In this document: positions 18,739-28,257 of the stretch, in pieces
Numbering within the stretch: the first letter of the stretch is position 1
How the letters are laid out: each line of letters opens with the position of its first letter
Assembly: GCF_022414575.1 (NCBI RefSeq)
Contig: NZ_JADWYQ010000012.1
Location: forward strand, 76,534 to 140,533
Source of the DNA: Streptomyces sp. MUM 178J
GTDB taxonomy: Bacteria; Actinomycetota; Actinomycetes; Streptomycetales; Streptomycetaceae
Length of the DNA stretch: 64,000 nucleotides
Direction: 5' to 3'
Translations under genes and position numbers: made by a program
Notes under the pieces: generated by a model
Told to the model about the DNA's origin: nothing
Seen by the model: only the letters and a program-made list of their open reading frames with translations
The model's database searches: none

Positions 18739-20628
18739 ATGCCGAACGTACCCATGGGGCCGCCATGGCCGCCCCATGGCCTGCATGAACTCATCGCCGC
18801 GCAGGCAGCCCGCACTCCGCGCCGGATGGCGGTGCGCTGCGGCGAACGGTCGATGACCTACGGCGAACTGCTGGGCGCCGTCTCGGCGGTGGCGGACAGG
18901 CTGAAGCGGCACGGCGTCGGCCCGGGGCACCGGGTCGCTGTGAGCATCGACCGCTCAACCGACCTGCCTGTGGCCCTTCTTGGAGTGCTCGTGGCAGGGG
19001 CCGCTTTCGTGCCGATCGATCCGGCCTATCCCGTGGAGCGGCAGGAGTACATGCTGCGCGCCAGCGGGGCGCGGATCACCCTCACCGTCGGCAGGCTGGT
19101 CGGCAAACTGGTCGGCCGTGATGCGGAGGGCGTGCTCCTGGTAGACGGCTCGGATTTTGGCACATCCCGGCCCGAGGCGGACACGCTGGCCGCCCAGCAC
19201 GCCGGACGGGACGGCCTGGCCTACCTGATGTACACGTCCGGGTCCACCGGGCGGCCCAAGGCGGTCGCCGTGGACCACCGTTGCCTGGTCAAGGGTGTGC
19301 TGTCCATGGTGCCCGTGGTCGGCCCGGAACCTGATGACGTCTGGCTTTCCCTCACATCCCCCTCCTTCGACCCCGTACTCGTGGATCTGTTCCTTCCTCT
19401 GGTATCCGGTGCGTCCGTGGTCATCGCCGAGGACGATCAGGTCCTGGACGGCCAGGCGCTGCGCGGACTAATGGCCCGCTGGGAAGCGACGGTGCTCCAG
19501 GCCACGCCCGTGACCTGGAGCATGCTGCTCGAAGCCGGGTGGAGCGGCGGCCTGCGCGTGGCCCTGTGCGGGGGCGAGCCGATGTCCCCGTTCCTGGCGG
19601 CCCGCCTGTGCGCACGGGCACGCCAGGTATGGAACATCTACGGGCCGACCGAGACCACCATCTGGTCGACTGCCCATGCGGTCACCCCCGGCCACCGTGG
19701 AGTCGTCCCGGTGGGCAGGCCGCTACCGGACACCACGCTGCACCTCCTGGACGAGCAACGCAGGCCGGTCGCCCCGGGTGAGCGCGGAGAGGTCTGGATC
19801 GGCGGCGGCGGAGTCACGCGCGGCTATGCCGGGGAGCCACGACTCACGGCCGAGCGTTTTGTGGCCGATCCGTTCAGCTCATCCGGCGGCCGGCTCTACC
19901 GGACCGGCGACATGGGCAGGTTGAACGCGGAGGGCGAACTGGAGTTGCTGGGACGCGCCGACCATCAGATCAAGATCCGCGGCCACCGCGTGGAACCCGG
20001 CGAGATCGAGAGTCGGCTGGCTGAAGTGCCGTCGGTCGCGGAGGCCGTGGTGGTGCCGCGCAAGGCCGGTGAGAGCCTGCGTCTGATCGCCTATGTCCGT
20101 CCCAAGAAGGGTTCCCTCCTGGACGAGGCGCAACTTCGAGCGCACGCGGAGTTGCGGCTTCCCCGGCACATGCTGCCCGCCGTGTACCTGACCGTCGGCG
20201 AGTGGCCCCGTACGCCCAACGGCAAGGTCGACCGGCGCGCTCTGGCGGAGCTGAGGGTTCCGGAGCCTTCCCGCCATCCCGTGGCCCCGGCGCACACACA
20301 GGAATCCGCCGCCGGACCGTCCGGCAGCGGCGCGCACGAGGTGGTTGATGCGCTGGCCGCCATCTGGCAGGACGTGCTGGGTGCCTCACCGCCCACCACG
20401 AAAGCGGACTTCTTCGCACTGGGCGGCACGTCGCTGGACGTCATGCGCATGGTCAAGGAGATCCGCGCCCGCTTCGGCGTCCGGCTGAACGCCGTGCAGC
20501 TCATGCGCGTGGCGAAGCTGGACGCCCAGTCGGAACTGGTGGCAGACACCCTCGCGGCTGCGGAATCCGGCCGCTCGCAGTCGCAGGCAACCCTAAAAGA
20601 AGTGGTCACGCATGCAGAACACCGCTGA
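18739..20628 (+). CDS. NRPS loading protein, adenylation plus carrier domain
   Basis: 629 residues from the ATG at 18739; a GTG at 18649 overlapping the sbnA stop would add 30 residues but has low third-position GC. Adenylation domain at about 10-500 (YLMYTSGSTGRPK, SFDPVLVD, NIYGPTETT, YRTGDMG, core lysine in NGKVDRR), then a carrier domain at about 535-605 with the phosphopantetheine serine in DFFALGGTSLDV. Read against GrsA, the ten specificity positions give D-P-V-Q-L-G-I-I-W-K. This is close to the glycine code D-I-L-Q-L-G-L-I-W-K with Ile236 replaced by Pro. Glycine is the best guess; beta-alanine is possible because panD is in the cluster. No condensation domain, so it starts the chain. 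Confidence 0.9.
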   Translation: MPNVPMGPPWPPHGLHELIAAQAARTPRRMAVRCGERSMTYGELLGAVSAVADRLKRHGVGPGHRVAVSIDRSTDLPVALLGVLVAGAAFVPIDPAYPVERQEYMLRASGARITLTVGRLVGKLVGRDAEGVLLVDGSDFGTSRPEADTLAAQHAGRDGLAYLMYTSGSTGRPKAVAVDHRCLVKGVLSMVPVVGPEPDDVWLSLTSPSFDPVLVDLFLPLVSGASVVIAEDDQVLDGQALRGLMARWEATVLQATPVTWSMLLEAGWSGGLRVALCGGEPMSPFLAARLCARARQVWNIYGPTETTIWSTAHAVTPGHRGVVPVGRPLPDTTLHLLDEQRRPVAPGERGEVWIGGGGVTRGYAGEPRLTAERFVADPFSSSGGRLYRTGDMGRLNAEGELELLGRADHQIKIRGHRVEPGEIESRLAEVPSVAEAVVVPRKAGESLRLIAYVRPKKGSLLDEAQLRAHAELRLPRHMLPAVYLTVGEWPRTPNGKVDRRALAELRVPEPSRHPVAPAHTQESAAGPSGSGAHEVVDALAAIWQDVLGASPPTTKADFFALGGTSLDVMRMVKEIRARFGVRLNAVQLMRVAKLDAQSELVADTLAAAESGRSQSQATLKEVVTHAEHR

Positions 20629-23600
20629 ACTCAGCCCTCTTCCGACCATCATGCGACCGGTGTGGACGGCAAGCAGGCTGACGCAGGATCTGCCCGTCTA
20701 CACCGAGTCCGAGTGCTTCCGACTGACCGGACCGCTGGACAAACACGCCCTGCTGCGGGCCCTGGACACGCTCTATGCACGGCATCCATTACTGCGCACC
20801 GTGGTCACAACGGACGAGGAGGACCGGCCACTGGTTCGTGTCCTGCCGCCCAGCGCGTTCCCCCGCGTGGAGCTGGATCTGCGCGAGCATCCGCGCGAGC
20901 AGGCTCTCCGGCTGGGCGAACAAGCCGTCGCCGAGGCGGCGCGCAGGACCTTCGATGTCAGCGATGCCCCGCTGGCCATGGCGCACTTGATTCACTGCGC
21001 CGAGGAGGAATGGCTGTTCGCCCTGGTGCTGCACCACCTGGTGTGCGACGGGGACAGCTTCCGGGTGCTGTTCGAGGAACTGAGCGCCCTGTACACCCGT
21101 GCACCTCTTCCCGCGGCACACCCCGATCCCCTCGGGGCGCTGCGGTCTCTGAGGGACGAGGTCGACGAGACGCAGGTACGTGCTGACCTCGACTACTGGC
21201 AGGGCCGACTGGGCGGCATCACGGACCGGTCGCCGTTCCCGTCCGACCGCGTGGCGGGGCCGCTGGCTGGACATCTGGGGGCCAGGTGCCGGGTGCCGCT
21301 GGACGACGACTGGTTCGACCGGATGCGGGCCGCGGCTGCCGCGTCGCGCGTCTCGCCGTTCGCCGTCGCCGCCACGGCCCTGTCGGTCGTCCTGTCCCGG
21401 TTCGCCCGCTCCAGCGACGTGCTGATCGGCAGCACCATGAACATGCGCTCGGCAGCGGATGCAAACGACGTGGTCGGCTACTTCATGAAGACCATCCCGC
21501 TGCGTTTCACCGTGGACGAGTCCGCTCTGTCCGGTGAGTTGCTGCGTTCGACCCACGCGACCCTGCTCGACGCGATGGAGCACACCGGCGTCGAGTTCGA
21601 CGAGATCCTGGGCCGGCTGAACCGTCTGGGAGACGGGCGCGCCGACTCGGAGTTCCAGGCTGCCCTGGAACTCCACTACGAGCCGGGCGACCTGAGCCTG
21701 CCGGGGGTGTCCGCCGTTCGGCTGCCCATCGACCCAGGCACGGCGAAGTACGACTTCACCTTCCATCTCGGTGCCTCCCGCGGCGCCGAGAGCTACCTGG
21801 AGTACCGCACGGAGCTGTACGACGCGGCGACGGCGCGCGCGCTGGCCGCGGCGTTCCGCACACTGCTGGCCGGGCTGTGCGCCGATCAGTCGTCACCGGT
21901 GGAGCGCCTCCCGATCCTTGAATCGGCCGACGAGGCGCCTCCTCACCGAGAGCAGACCGGCCAGGACCCTGCCCTCCAGGACCTCGTCCCCCTTCCTGGG
22001 GCCGTTCGCGCGCGGGCCGCGCTGCACCCGGACCGGCCGGCGGTGGTCCTCGGCGAAGAGGCCTTGAGTTATGCGGGATTCGTGCGTCGCGCAGATCTGG
22101 TGGGGCGGGCACTGGCCGCGCAGGGGGTCGGCCCGGGAGATGTCGTCGGCGTTGCGGTCGGTCGGTCCATCGCCCAGACCTGTGCGTTGTTCGGCGTCTG
22201 GTCGGCCGGGGCCGTCTGCGCCGCGCTCGACCCCGCCCTGCCGGCCGACCGGCTCAAGCTGATGGTGGAGGCGGCCGGCATACAGTTCGTGCTGGTGGAC
22301 GCCGAAAGCGAGGTGTCACCGGCGTTCTCGGACGTGCACCGGGTGCCCGTGCACGCCGTGGCCGACGAGGTGGGCGGCACGGTGCAGGCCCGCAACCGCG
22401 CCGTGCCCGCGCCGACGGCACAACCCGGCCTGGAGGACATCGCCTATCTCATCTTCACCTCCGGGACCAGCGGCCCGCCGAAGCCCGTCGCGATACGCCA
22501 CCTCAGCCTGGCGGCGTTCGGCCGGGCGATGGGTCGACTGGCCTTCGACGCCCTGCCGGAGCCCTCCCGGGTAGCGGTCAACGCCCCGTTCTCGTTCGAC
22601 GCGTCGTGGCAGGGCACCGGGCTGCTGCACGCGGGGCACACCCTCTACCCGGTGCCGGACAAGATCCGTGCGAATCCCGATGCCATGGTCGCCTTTCTGC
22701 GCGACAACGCCATCGACGTGCTGGACGGGACCCCAACCCACGTGGGAGCGCTGGTGGACGCGGGGCTGCTGGACAACCATGCGCACGTGCCGGGGACCGT
22801 GGTGGTCGGCGGCGAGGCGCTGCCCGCCGAACTGTGGCGGCGTCTGGCCACGGCCGACACACGGGCGTTCAACGTCTACGGGCCGACGGAGTTCACGGTG
22901 AACGCCACCGGCTGCCGTATCGACGACGCCGACGCCCGGCCGGTCATCGGCCGACCGCTCGCCGGGGTGACCGCACAGGTCATGGACGCGCTGATGCGGC
23001 AGGTCCCGGACGGATTCCCGGGTGAGCTGCACCTGTCCGGACCGCAGATATCGGTCGGCTACATCGGTCGACCGGACCTGACTGCTGAACGCTTCCGCCG
23101 GGCTCCGAATGGGACGCGGGGGTACGCGACCGGAGACGTTGTCCGTCGGCGGAGCGACGGCACCCTCGAGTTCATCGGGCGAAGCGACGACCAGGTCAAG
23201 CTGCGGGGCTATCGCGTTGAACCGGCGGAGATCACCGCGGTGCTGCGCGAGGCGCCGGGCGTGACGGACGCCGCGATCGTGGTCCTGCGCCCCGGCACCC
23301 CCACGGCCGCGCTGCACGCGGCCCTCGTACTGTCCGACCCGGCCCGCGACCCGGCGCAGGTCAGTGCGTTCGCGGCTGGCCGCCTGCCCGCGTACATGGT
23401 GCCCGTGTCGTTCTCGGCCGTGCCGCGCCTACCGCGGAAGGCCTCGGGAAAGGTCGACGTCGCTGCGCTCGCCTCCCTCGCCGGGAACGGGCGTGAACCG
23501 GCGCCGCGCGTCGACGGCGCCGATCCGCTCCAGCGACGTATGGCATCCCTGTGGGCCCGGCTCTTGCGCCGCGAGGCCGTCTCGGGCGGCGACGACTTCT

Positions 23601-24616
23601 TCTCGCTCGGGGGGAACTCACTGCTCGTCAGTCGGCTCGTGCGGGAGATCAAGAAGGAGTTCGGGGTCAGACTGCCACTGAGGACCGTGTTCGGCAGCCG
23701 GACGCTCACGGCGATGTCCGAGGCACTGCGGGCCGAGCTGTCGACCGACGCGTCCCCGGCCGATGCCGACGAGGCCGGCCGAGGACTGGCGGTGCCGCTC
23801 GCCGAGGGAGCCGGCGCCACCAGCGACGAGCCCGCGCTGGTCCTGTTCCACCCGCTCGGCGGATCGTTGTACCCGTACCAGCCGCTGCTCCGCCTGTTGC
23901 CGGCGACGACGACCGTGTGGGGGATCCGTTCACCGTCGGTCGCCGGCACCGGCTCAGAACCGGCCGATGTGGCAACTCTGGTGGAGCAGTACACCGAGGA
24001 TGTCGTCCGGCGGATCCCCGCGCGGCGACTCGTGTTGTTCGGCTGGTCGCTCGGTGGCCTCATCGCCCTCGCGGTGGCTGCCGAGTTGGAGGCGCGCGGT
24101 GTCGACGTCGACTTCGCCGAGGTGTGGGACTGCGGCGTCGGCGCCGAGGAACCCCTCGGCGACCGGGAGTCGCTCCGGATGGCCCTGCGGGCGGCCTACG
24201 GTCCCGAAGCCCTCCAGCGCCACGCATCGCTGGTCTCCCAGGTCCTGACGGTGGCGGACGGCGAGACGCTCGACGACGCGTCGCTGCGGTCCGTTCAGCA
24301 GCGCACCCGCGCACTCGGCAGCGAGGCGGACAACGTCGCACTGCCTCGGCACTTCCGGGTGATCCGGCAACAGACGGAACTTTTCCGTAACTGGATGCCC
24401 ACATCGCTGCGAGTGCCGCTGCACGCCGTCTACTCCGCACCCAGCCTGCGCGACGGGAGCGTCGCACGCACCGACTGGCAACGCTTCACCTCCGGTCCCT
24501 GGACCGAGGACGTGGTCGAGGCCGACCACTACGACATGGTGCGGCCCCCGCACATCAACGCGTCGGCACGCGGGCTACTCGCCCGCCTCCCCGCCGGCTA
24601 CCCCCGGAGCAGGTGA
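20612..24616 (+). CDS. NRPS, C-A-PCP-thioesterase terminating module
   Basis: 1334 residues. Condensation domain (about 10-440, HHLVCDG at 141-147), adenylation domain (about 470-960, with LIFTSGTSGPPK, FSFDASWQG, NVYGPTEFT and ASGKVD), carrier domain (about 970-1050, serine in FFSLGGNSLLVSR), and a type I thioesterase (serine in GWSLGG, late His in EADHYDM). My hand-read specificity code is D-A-Q-D-V-G-V-V-N-K, eight of ten identical to the known glutamine code D-A-Q-D-L-G-V-V-D-K. It overlaps the upstream A-PCP gene by 17 bases, so the two make a two-residue assembly line. Given the carbamoyltransferase and diaminopropionate genes, the true substrate may be albizziine, a glutamine isostere. 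Confidence 0.93.
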   Translation: MQNTAELSPLPTIMRPVWTASRLTQDLPVYTESECFRLTGPLDKHALLRALDTLYARHPLLRTVVTTDEEDRPLVRVLPPSAFPRVELDLREHPREQALRLGEQAVAEAARRTFDVSDAPLAMAHLIHCAEEEWLFALVLHHLVCDGDSFRVLFEELSALYTRAPLPAAHPDPLGALRSLRDEVDETQVRADLDYWQGRLGGITDRSPFPSDRVAGPLAGHLGARCRVPLDDDWFDRMRAAAAASRVSPFAVAATALSVVLSRFARSSDVLIGSTMNMRSAADANDVVGYFMKTIPLRFTVDESALSGELLRSTHATLLDAMEHTGVEFDEILGRLNRLGDGRADSEFQAALELHYEPGDLSLPGVSAVRLPIDPGTAKYDFTFHLGASRGAESYLEYRTELYDAATARALAAAFRTLLAGLCADQSSPVERLPILESADEAPPHREQTGQDPALQDLVPLPGAVRARAALHPDRPAVVLGEEALSYAGFVRRADLVGRALAAQGVGPGDVVGVAVGRSIAQTCALFGVWSAGAVCAALDPALPADRLKLMVEAAGIQFVLVDAESEVSPAFSDVHRVPVHAVADEVGGTVQARNRAVPAPTAQPGLEDIAYLIFTSGTSGPPKPVAIRHLSLAAFGRAMGRLAFDALPEPSRVAVNAPFSFDASWQGTGLLHAGHTLYPVPDKIRANPDAMVAFLRDNAIDVLDGTPTHVGALVDAGLLDNHAHVPGTVVVGGEALPAELWRRLATADTRAFNVYGPTEFTVNATGCRIDDADARPVIGRPLAGVTAQVMDALMRQVPDGFPGELHLSGPQISVGYIGRPDLTAERFRRAPNGTRGYATGDVVRRRSDGTLEFIGRSDDQVKLRGYRVEPAEITAVLREAPGVTDAAIVVLRPGTPTAALHAALVLSDPARDPAQVSAFAAGRLPAYMVPVSFSAVPRLPRKASGKVDVAALASLAGNGREPAPRVDGADPLQRRMASLWARLLRREAVSGGDDFFSLGGNSLLVSRLVREIKKEFGVRLPLRTVFGSRTLTAMSEALRAELSTDASPADADEAGRGLAVPLAEGAGATSDEPALVLFHPLGGSLYPYQPLLRLLPATTTVWGIRSPSVAGTGSEPADVATLVEQYTEDVVRRIPARRLVLFGWSLGGLIALAVAAELEARGVDVDFAEVWDCGVGAEEPLGDRESLRMALRAAYGPEALQRHASLVSQVLTVADGETLDDASLRSVQQRTRALGSEADNVALPRHFRVIRQQTELFRNWMPTSLRVPLHAVYSAPSLRDGSVARTDWQRFTSGPWTEDVVEADHYDMVRPPHINASARGLLARLPAGYPRSR

Positions 24617-24621
24617 TCACC

Positions 24622-25623
24622 ATGGATTCCGACGACGTCACACGCCTCTACGAGAACTTCCCCTATCCCTCGCCCACGGCCGATTCCGGCCCGATCGAGG
24701 ACGTCGCGAACGGCCTGGGCTTCCTGATCCAGGACGAGGACCTGACCGGATGGCGGGTGCTGGACGTCGGCTGCGGTACCGGCCACCGGCTGCTGGGGAT
24801 GGCACTGCGCTACCCCGAAGCGCGCTTCACCGGGGTGGACGCCTCGGCTGCCTCACTGGTTGTCGCCCGGGAGGCAGCGAAGCGGCACGGGGCTCACAAC
24901 ATCGAGTACGTCGGGGGCACGCTGCCACGGCTCAGCCTTCCCTGCGACTTCGACCTCGTGGTCTGCACGGGTCTGGTGCACCATCTGCCCGACCCGGAGG
25001 CCGGGATCCGCTGGCTCAGCGAACGACTGTCCCCCAACGGCCTGTTGTATCTGTGGCTGTATCACTTGCTCGGTGAGCACGACCGGTTGCTCGACCGCGA
25101 ACTGGTCCGGTTGCTGCGCCCGAGCGATTCGCGGGAGCCGGGCCTGGAGACCGTCAAGGCGCTCGGGCTGGCACTGTCCGACGAACGGTATGGATCCCAC
25201 TCGGGCACGAGCGTGGCCTCCGACGAGGTGCGCGACGTGGCCGAGGCGGACGCCTATCTCAATCCGATCGTGCACGCGTACCGCTTCGGCGACGTGGCCG
25301 GTCTGTGCCAGGGGCTGGAACTGGAATGGCTGGCGGCCTTCAGCGTAAACAACGACAGGGGCAGCAAGTTCATCGATCTCGCGGGCTTCGAGGACGACCC
25401 GTACCTGTGCGTCCAGGGTCCGGAACTGGTGCCGCCGACCCTGCGGGAGCGGTTCGCCGGGCTGGACAGGGCAGACCAGCTGGCCGCGATCGAACTGGTC
25501 CTGCGACCCACCGGCTTCAGCGTGGCGGCCGGGCGCGGTAAGGCGCTCGACCTGTGTATGCCCGCGCTCCGTGGCAACGTCTTCGCCACTCCGGCCCAGC
25601 GCCGTTTGACCAGCCCCTGCTGA
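24622..25623 (+). CDS. Class I SAM-dependent methyltransferase
   Basis: 333 residues. The SAM site is clear: VLDVGCGTGHRLLG (motif I) near residue 47, FTGVDASAAS (motif II) and FDLVVCTGLVHHLPDPEAG (motif IV). The leading part YENFPYPSPTADSG is seen in tailoring methyltransferases of natural product clusters. The second half (residues 190-333) is a less familiar extension. It begins 5 bp after the NRPS stop, so it very likely tailors the peptide or a carrier-bound residue. Whether it acts on N, O or C cannot be told. A GTG at 24613 is an alternative start. Confidence 0.85.
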   Translation: MDSDDVTRLYENFPYPSPTADSGPIEDVANGLGFLIQDEDLTGWRVLDVGCGTGHRLLGMALRYPEARFTGVDASAASLVVAREAAKRHGAHNIEYVGGTLPRLSLPCDFDLVVCTGLVHHLPDPEAGIRWLSERLSPNGLLYLWLYHLLGEHDRLLDRELVRLLRPSDSREPGLETVKALGLALSDERYGSHSGTSVASDEVRDVAEADAYLNPIVHAYRFGDVAGLCQGLELEWLAAFSVNNDRGSKFIDLAGFEDDPYLCVQGPELVPPTLRERFAGLDRADQLAAIELVLRPTGFSVAAGRGKALDLCMPALRGNVFATPAQRRLTSPC

Positions 25624-25673
25624 CTGACCGCCGGACCCGAAGTACCCCAAGCCCAGCGAATGAGGAGACGAAT

Positions 25674-26639
25674 GTGGAGCGCTTCACTCCTGTACGGCAT
25701 CTGCTGTCGCTGAACGATGTCACCGACGAAGAGCTGTATGCCATTGTCGACCGGTCGCACGCGTACGCACGCGGCATGGTCCCCATGAACCGCCCACTGG
25801 CCGACCGGGTGGTGGCAACCTACTTCCGCACCACGTCCACCCGCACCCGCACCGCGTTCTCCGTCGGCGCCCTGCGCCTCGGCGCGCGACTGGTGGCCTA
25901 CGGCCCCGGAGACCTCCAGGAGAACACCGGGGAGGAGGCGGGTGACACCGGACGGATCCTCGGTCTCATGCTCGACGCCCTGGTCGCCCGCACCTCGGCC
26001 AGTGCCGCCGAACTGCGTGCTCTCGCGTCCTGGGACACCATGTCCGTGGTCAACGCGATGACCGAGGACGAGCACCCCACGCAAGCGGTCACCGACCTGT
26101 CGGCAATGCTCACGGCATTTGGCCGGCTGGGAGGCCTGCGCGTGCTCTACGTGGGGGAGGGCAACAACACCGCCGCGGCCCTGAGTCTCGCCCTGCCGCG
26201 CTACCACGGCACGGAGCTCCATGTACGGACGCCGCCCGGTTACGGTCTGCCGCAGTCCGCCCTGCACCGGGCGAGCGAGTACGCCTCGTCGCACCAGGCA
26301 CTGATCGAGGAACGACATGACATGGAGGACCTGCCGGGCGCCGTCGATGTCGTCTACACGACGCGGTGGCAGACCACCGGTACCGTCAAGCACGACCCTG
26401 ACTGGATGACCGCGTTCACGCCGTTCCGCGTGGACGAGGCCCTGATGAAGCGCTATCCGTCGGCCACCTTCATGCACGACCTGCCCGCGCATCGCGGCCA
26501 GGAGGTGGACGCCGACGTCCTCGACGGAGAGCGCAGTATCGCCTTTCAACAGGCCGCGCACAAGCTCTACGGCGCCATGGGCGTTCTGGAGTGGTGCCTG
26601 GCCGGCCTGCCGCAGGCGAGCCCGACCGCAACCCGATGA
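25674..26639 (+). CDS. Ornithine/aspartate carbamoyltransferase paralogue
   Basis: 321 residues from the GTG at 25674, with GAGGAG upstream and the usual RHLLSLND beginning. The carbamoyl-phosphate side is intact: [12 protein letters not shown] and [11 protein letters not shown]. The amino-acid side has drifted from true ornithine transcarbamylase: there is no SMG loop but YTTRWQTTG, and the HCLP motif reads HDLPAHRG. A changed acceptor is therefore likely. In this cluster the acceptor is probably the beta-amino group of L-2,3-diaminopropionate, giving 3-ureidoalanine (albizziine), as carbamoyltransferases do in ureido-alanine antibiotics. The acceptor is inferred. Confidence 0.85.
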   Translation: MERFTPVRHLLSLNDVTDEELYAIVDRSHAYARGMVPMNRPLADRVVATYFRTTSTRTRTAFSVGALRLGARLVAYGPGDLQENTGEEAGDTGRILGLMLDALVARTSASAAELRALASWDTMSVVNAMTEDEHPTQAVTDLSAMLTAFGRLGGLRVLYVGEGNNTAAALSLALPRYHGTELHVRTPPGYGLPQSALHRASEYASSHQALIEERHDMEDLPGAVDVVYTTRWQTTGTVKHDPDWMTAFTPFRVDEALMKRYPSATFMHDLPAHRGQEVDADVLDGERSIAFQQAAHKLYGAMGVLEWCLAGLPQASPTATR

Positions 26640-26653
26640 CAAAGAAGGACGCC

Positions 26654-27076
26654 ATGTATGTGACCATGCTCAAATCCAAAATCCACCGGGCCACCGTGAC
26701 CCAGGCCGACCTGCACTACGTGGGATCGCTGACCCTCGATGAAGACCTCATGGCCAAGGCCGGGTTGTTGCCTGGCGAAAAAGTCGACGTCGTCGACATC
26801 AACAACGGCAACCGTCTGTCGACCTACCTGATCAAGGGTCCCAGGAACTCCGGGGTGGTCGGTGTCAACGGGGCTGCTGCCCGACTCATCGGCGTCGGAG
26901 ACTTGGTGATCATCATCGCCTACCGGCTTGTTCCGGAGGCCACGGCAACCGAGGGAACACCACGCGTGGTGTTCGTGGACGAGCACAACCGGGTCACGTC
27001 ACTCGGCCAGGACCCGGCGGAGCCGGGTGAGCTGCCCGGTACGCTGCGCGGCGACGTGACGCACCCCGTCGTGTGA
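26654..27076 (+). CDS. panD: Aspartate 1-decarboxylase proenzyme
   Basis: 140 residues. PanD is made as a proenzyme that cleaves itself between Gly and Ser to form a pyruvoyl group; the site is plain in [13 protein letters not shown]. Lys in [12 protein letters not shown] and the [12 protein letters not shown] block are conserved. AAGGA precedes the ATG at 26654. It makes beta-alanine from aspartate. Lying 14 bp after the carbamoyltransferase, and with no panB or panC nearby, it is probably a second copy that supplies beta-alanine to this pathway rather than for pantothenate. Confidence 0.93.
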   Translation: MYVTMLKSKIHRATVTQADLHYVGSLTLDEDLMAKAGLLPGEKVDVVDINNGNRLSTYLIKGPRNSGVVGVNGAAARLIGVGDLVIIIAYRLVPEATATEGTPRVVFVDEHNRVTSLGQDPAEPGELPGTLRGDVTHPVV

Positions 27077-27417
27077 GTGAGCGATGCGGGTTGTGGTCCA
27101 GTTCTGCCGTATGACGGCTGGCCTAGCGATTCCTTCGCGGCCCGCGCGACCCTACTACGGCAGAGCGAAAAGCCGGGTTTGCCCACGAACGGCTTCCGGT
27201 CGCCGGAGGCCCGCTGTATCAAGTTCGCCACCTCGACGGAGGCGTGGGCAGCACCGACCAGCGACTCCTCACCACCGCACTGCGGACTGAGCCCACGGTT
27301 TCGGCGGACCACGATGCCCTGGACGCGCGCCCCGGCCGTCGCGGAGTACGCGAAGCCTGCTCACCCGCGTCGCCCTCGCTGAGCGGTCCAAGGCGAACAA
27401 GAGCAGGCGAGTAACGG

Positions 27418-27497
27418 ACCGCCTTCCAGCAGGCGGCGCACACGCTGCATGGCGCGATGCCCGTGCTGGTGTGGTGCCTCTGCCCGCCGCGACCTGC
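27418..27497 (+). pseudogene. Duplicate C-terminal relic of the carbamoyltransferase
   Basis: The 466-bp gap between panD and the acetyltransferase holds no intact gene. Near its end one frame reads TAFQQAAHTLHGAMPVLVWC. It mirrors the last residues of the carbamoyltransferase 0.9 kb upstream ([20 protein letters not shown]). By hand about 47 of 59 bases agree. It is therefore the tail of a second, related carbamoyltransferase whose body has been lost. The first ~340 bp of the gap are degenerate and I could not assign them. Confidence 0.6.
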
Positions 27498-27542
27498 GAC
27501 GTCCCTCCCATTCCCCTCTCCGCACCAGGAGCGTTTCCCCCC

Positions 27543-28172
27543 ATGCCCGATCAGTCCTTGCCCCGGTGGCAATACAGCCATGACATCGAAGCCATCGTCG
27601 AGACGTTGAGCGAGGCGTTTTTCCACGACCCCGTCATGGAATGGATTTTCCCCCAAGAGATTTCCCACCGGCGTCGAGCGCTCGACAGCTTCTACGCGAT
27701 ATCGATAGAGCACTTCCTGCGTCACGGGGGCCATGCCTGGGCCACGCCGGAGCACGAGGCGGTCCTCGTGTGGACTCCACCCGGCGAGCCAAATCTGTCA
27801 AAGGCCGACACGGAAGCCTACAATCGCCGACTAGAACACGCTCTCGGCGGGGAGTACAAAAGAGTCGAAGCGTTCCTGAAGGCATTGGAGCAACAGGCGC
27901 CCCAGGAACTTCCGGACGGGTATGTCCACGTCATGTTTGCCGCCCGGCATCCTGAAAAATCCACCTCAGCGGATTGGCAAACACTCATGCACGCCCTGCG
28001 AGAGATGGTGTTCCGCGAAAGCCTGGACGTCTATGCCGAATCCTCCAGCCTGCAGAATTTGCGGATCTGGAAACGGCTGGGATTCCAGCGCATCGGTCAG
28101 GAGATCCACCTCCCGGACGGGGGGCCCGACATCTATCCCATATTCGGGAACGTCAACGGTCGGATCAAATGA
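27543..28172 (+). CDS. GNAT-family N-acetyltransferase
   Basis: 209 residues. The fold is recognisable from the C-terminal MFRESLDVYAESSSLQNLRIWKR region, where an acyl-CoA pyrophosphate loop is replaced by a looser VMFAARHPEKS segment, and from YEVWTP-like strand order; overall it resembles the GNATs common in streptomycetes. AGGAG lies 11 bases before the ATG. It is the last gene on this strand before a strong palindrome, so it may belong to the cluster as an N-acylating tailoring or self-resistance enzyme. Membership is not certain because of the relic-filled gap before it. Confidence 0.7.
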   Translation: MPDQSLPRWQYSHDIEAIVETLSEAFFHDPVMEWIFPQEISHRRRALDSFYAISIEHFLRHGGHAWATPEHEAVLVWTPPGEPNLSKADTEAYNRRLEHALGGEYKRVEAFLKALEQQAPQELPDGYVHVMFAARHPEKSTSADWQTLMHALREMVFRESLDVYAESSSLQNLRIWKRLGFQRIGQEIHLPDGGPDIYPIFGNVNGRIK

Positions 28173-28192
28173 GTGGTGTGCGGCCATGAGAA

Positions 28193-28230
28193 CCCTTGGG
28201 ATCCCAAAGGGCCACGGAATCCACGGCCCT
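28193..28230. terminator. Palindromes at the end of the NRPS cluster
   Basis: CCCTTGGGATCCCAAAGGG (28193-28211) has a perfect 12-bp core palindrome, and a second pair GGGCC/GGCCC follows immediately. They lie 20 bp after the acetyltransferase stop and before the convergent MDR pseudogene, where a bidirectional terminator would be expected. Confidence 0.5.
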
Positions 28231-28257
28231 GATATCTGAGGGGCCTCACATTTTCCG

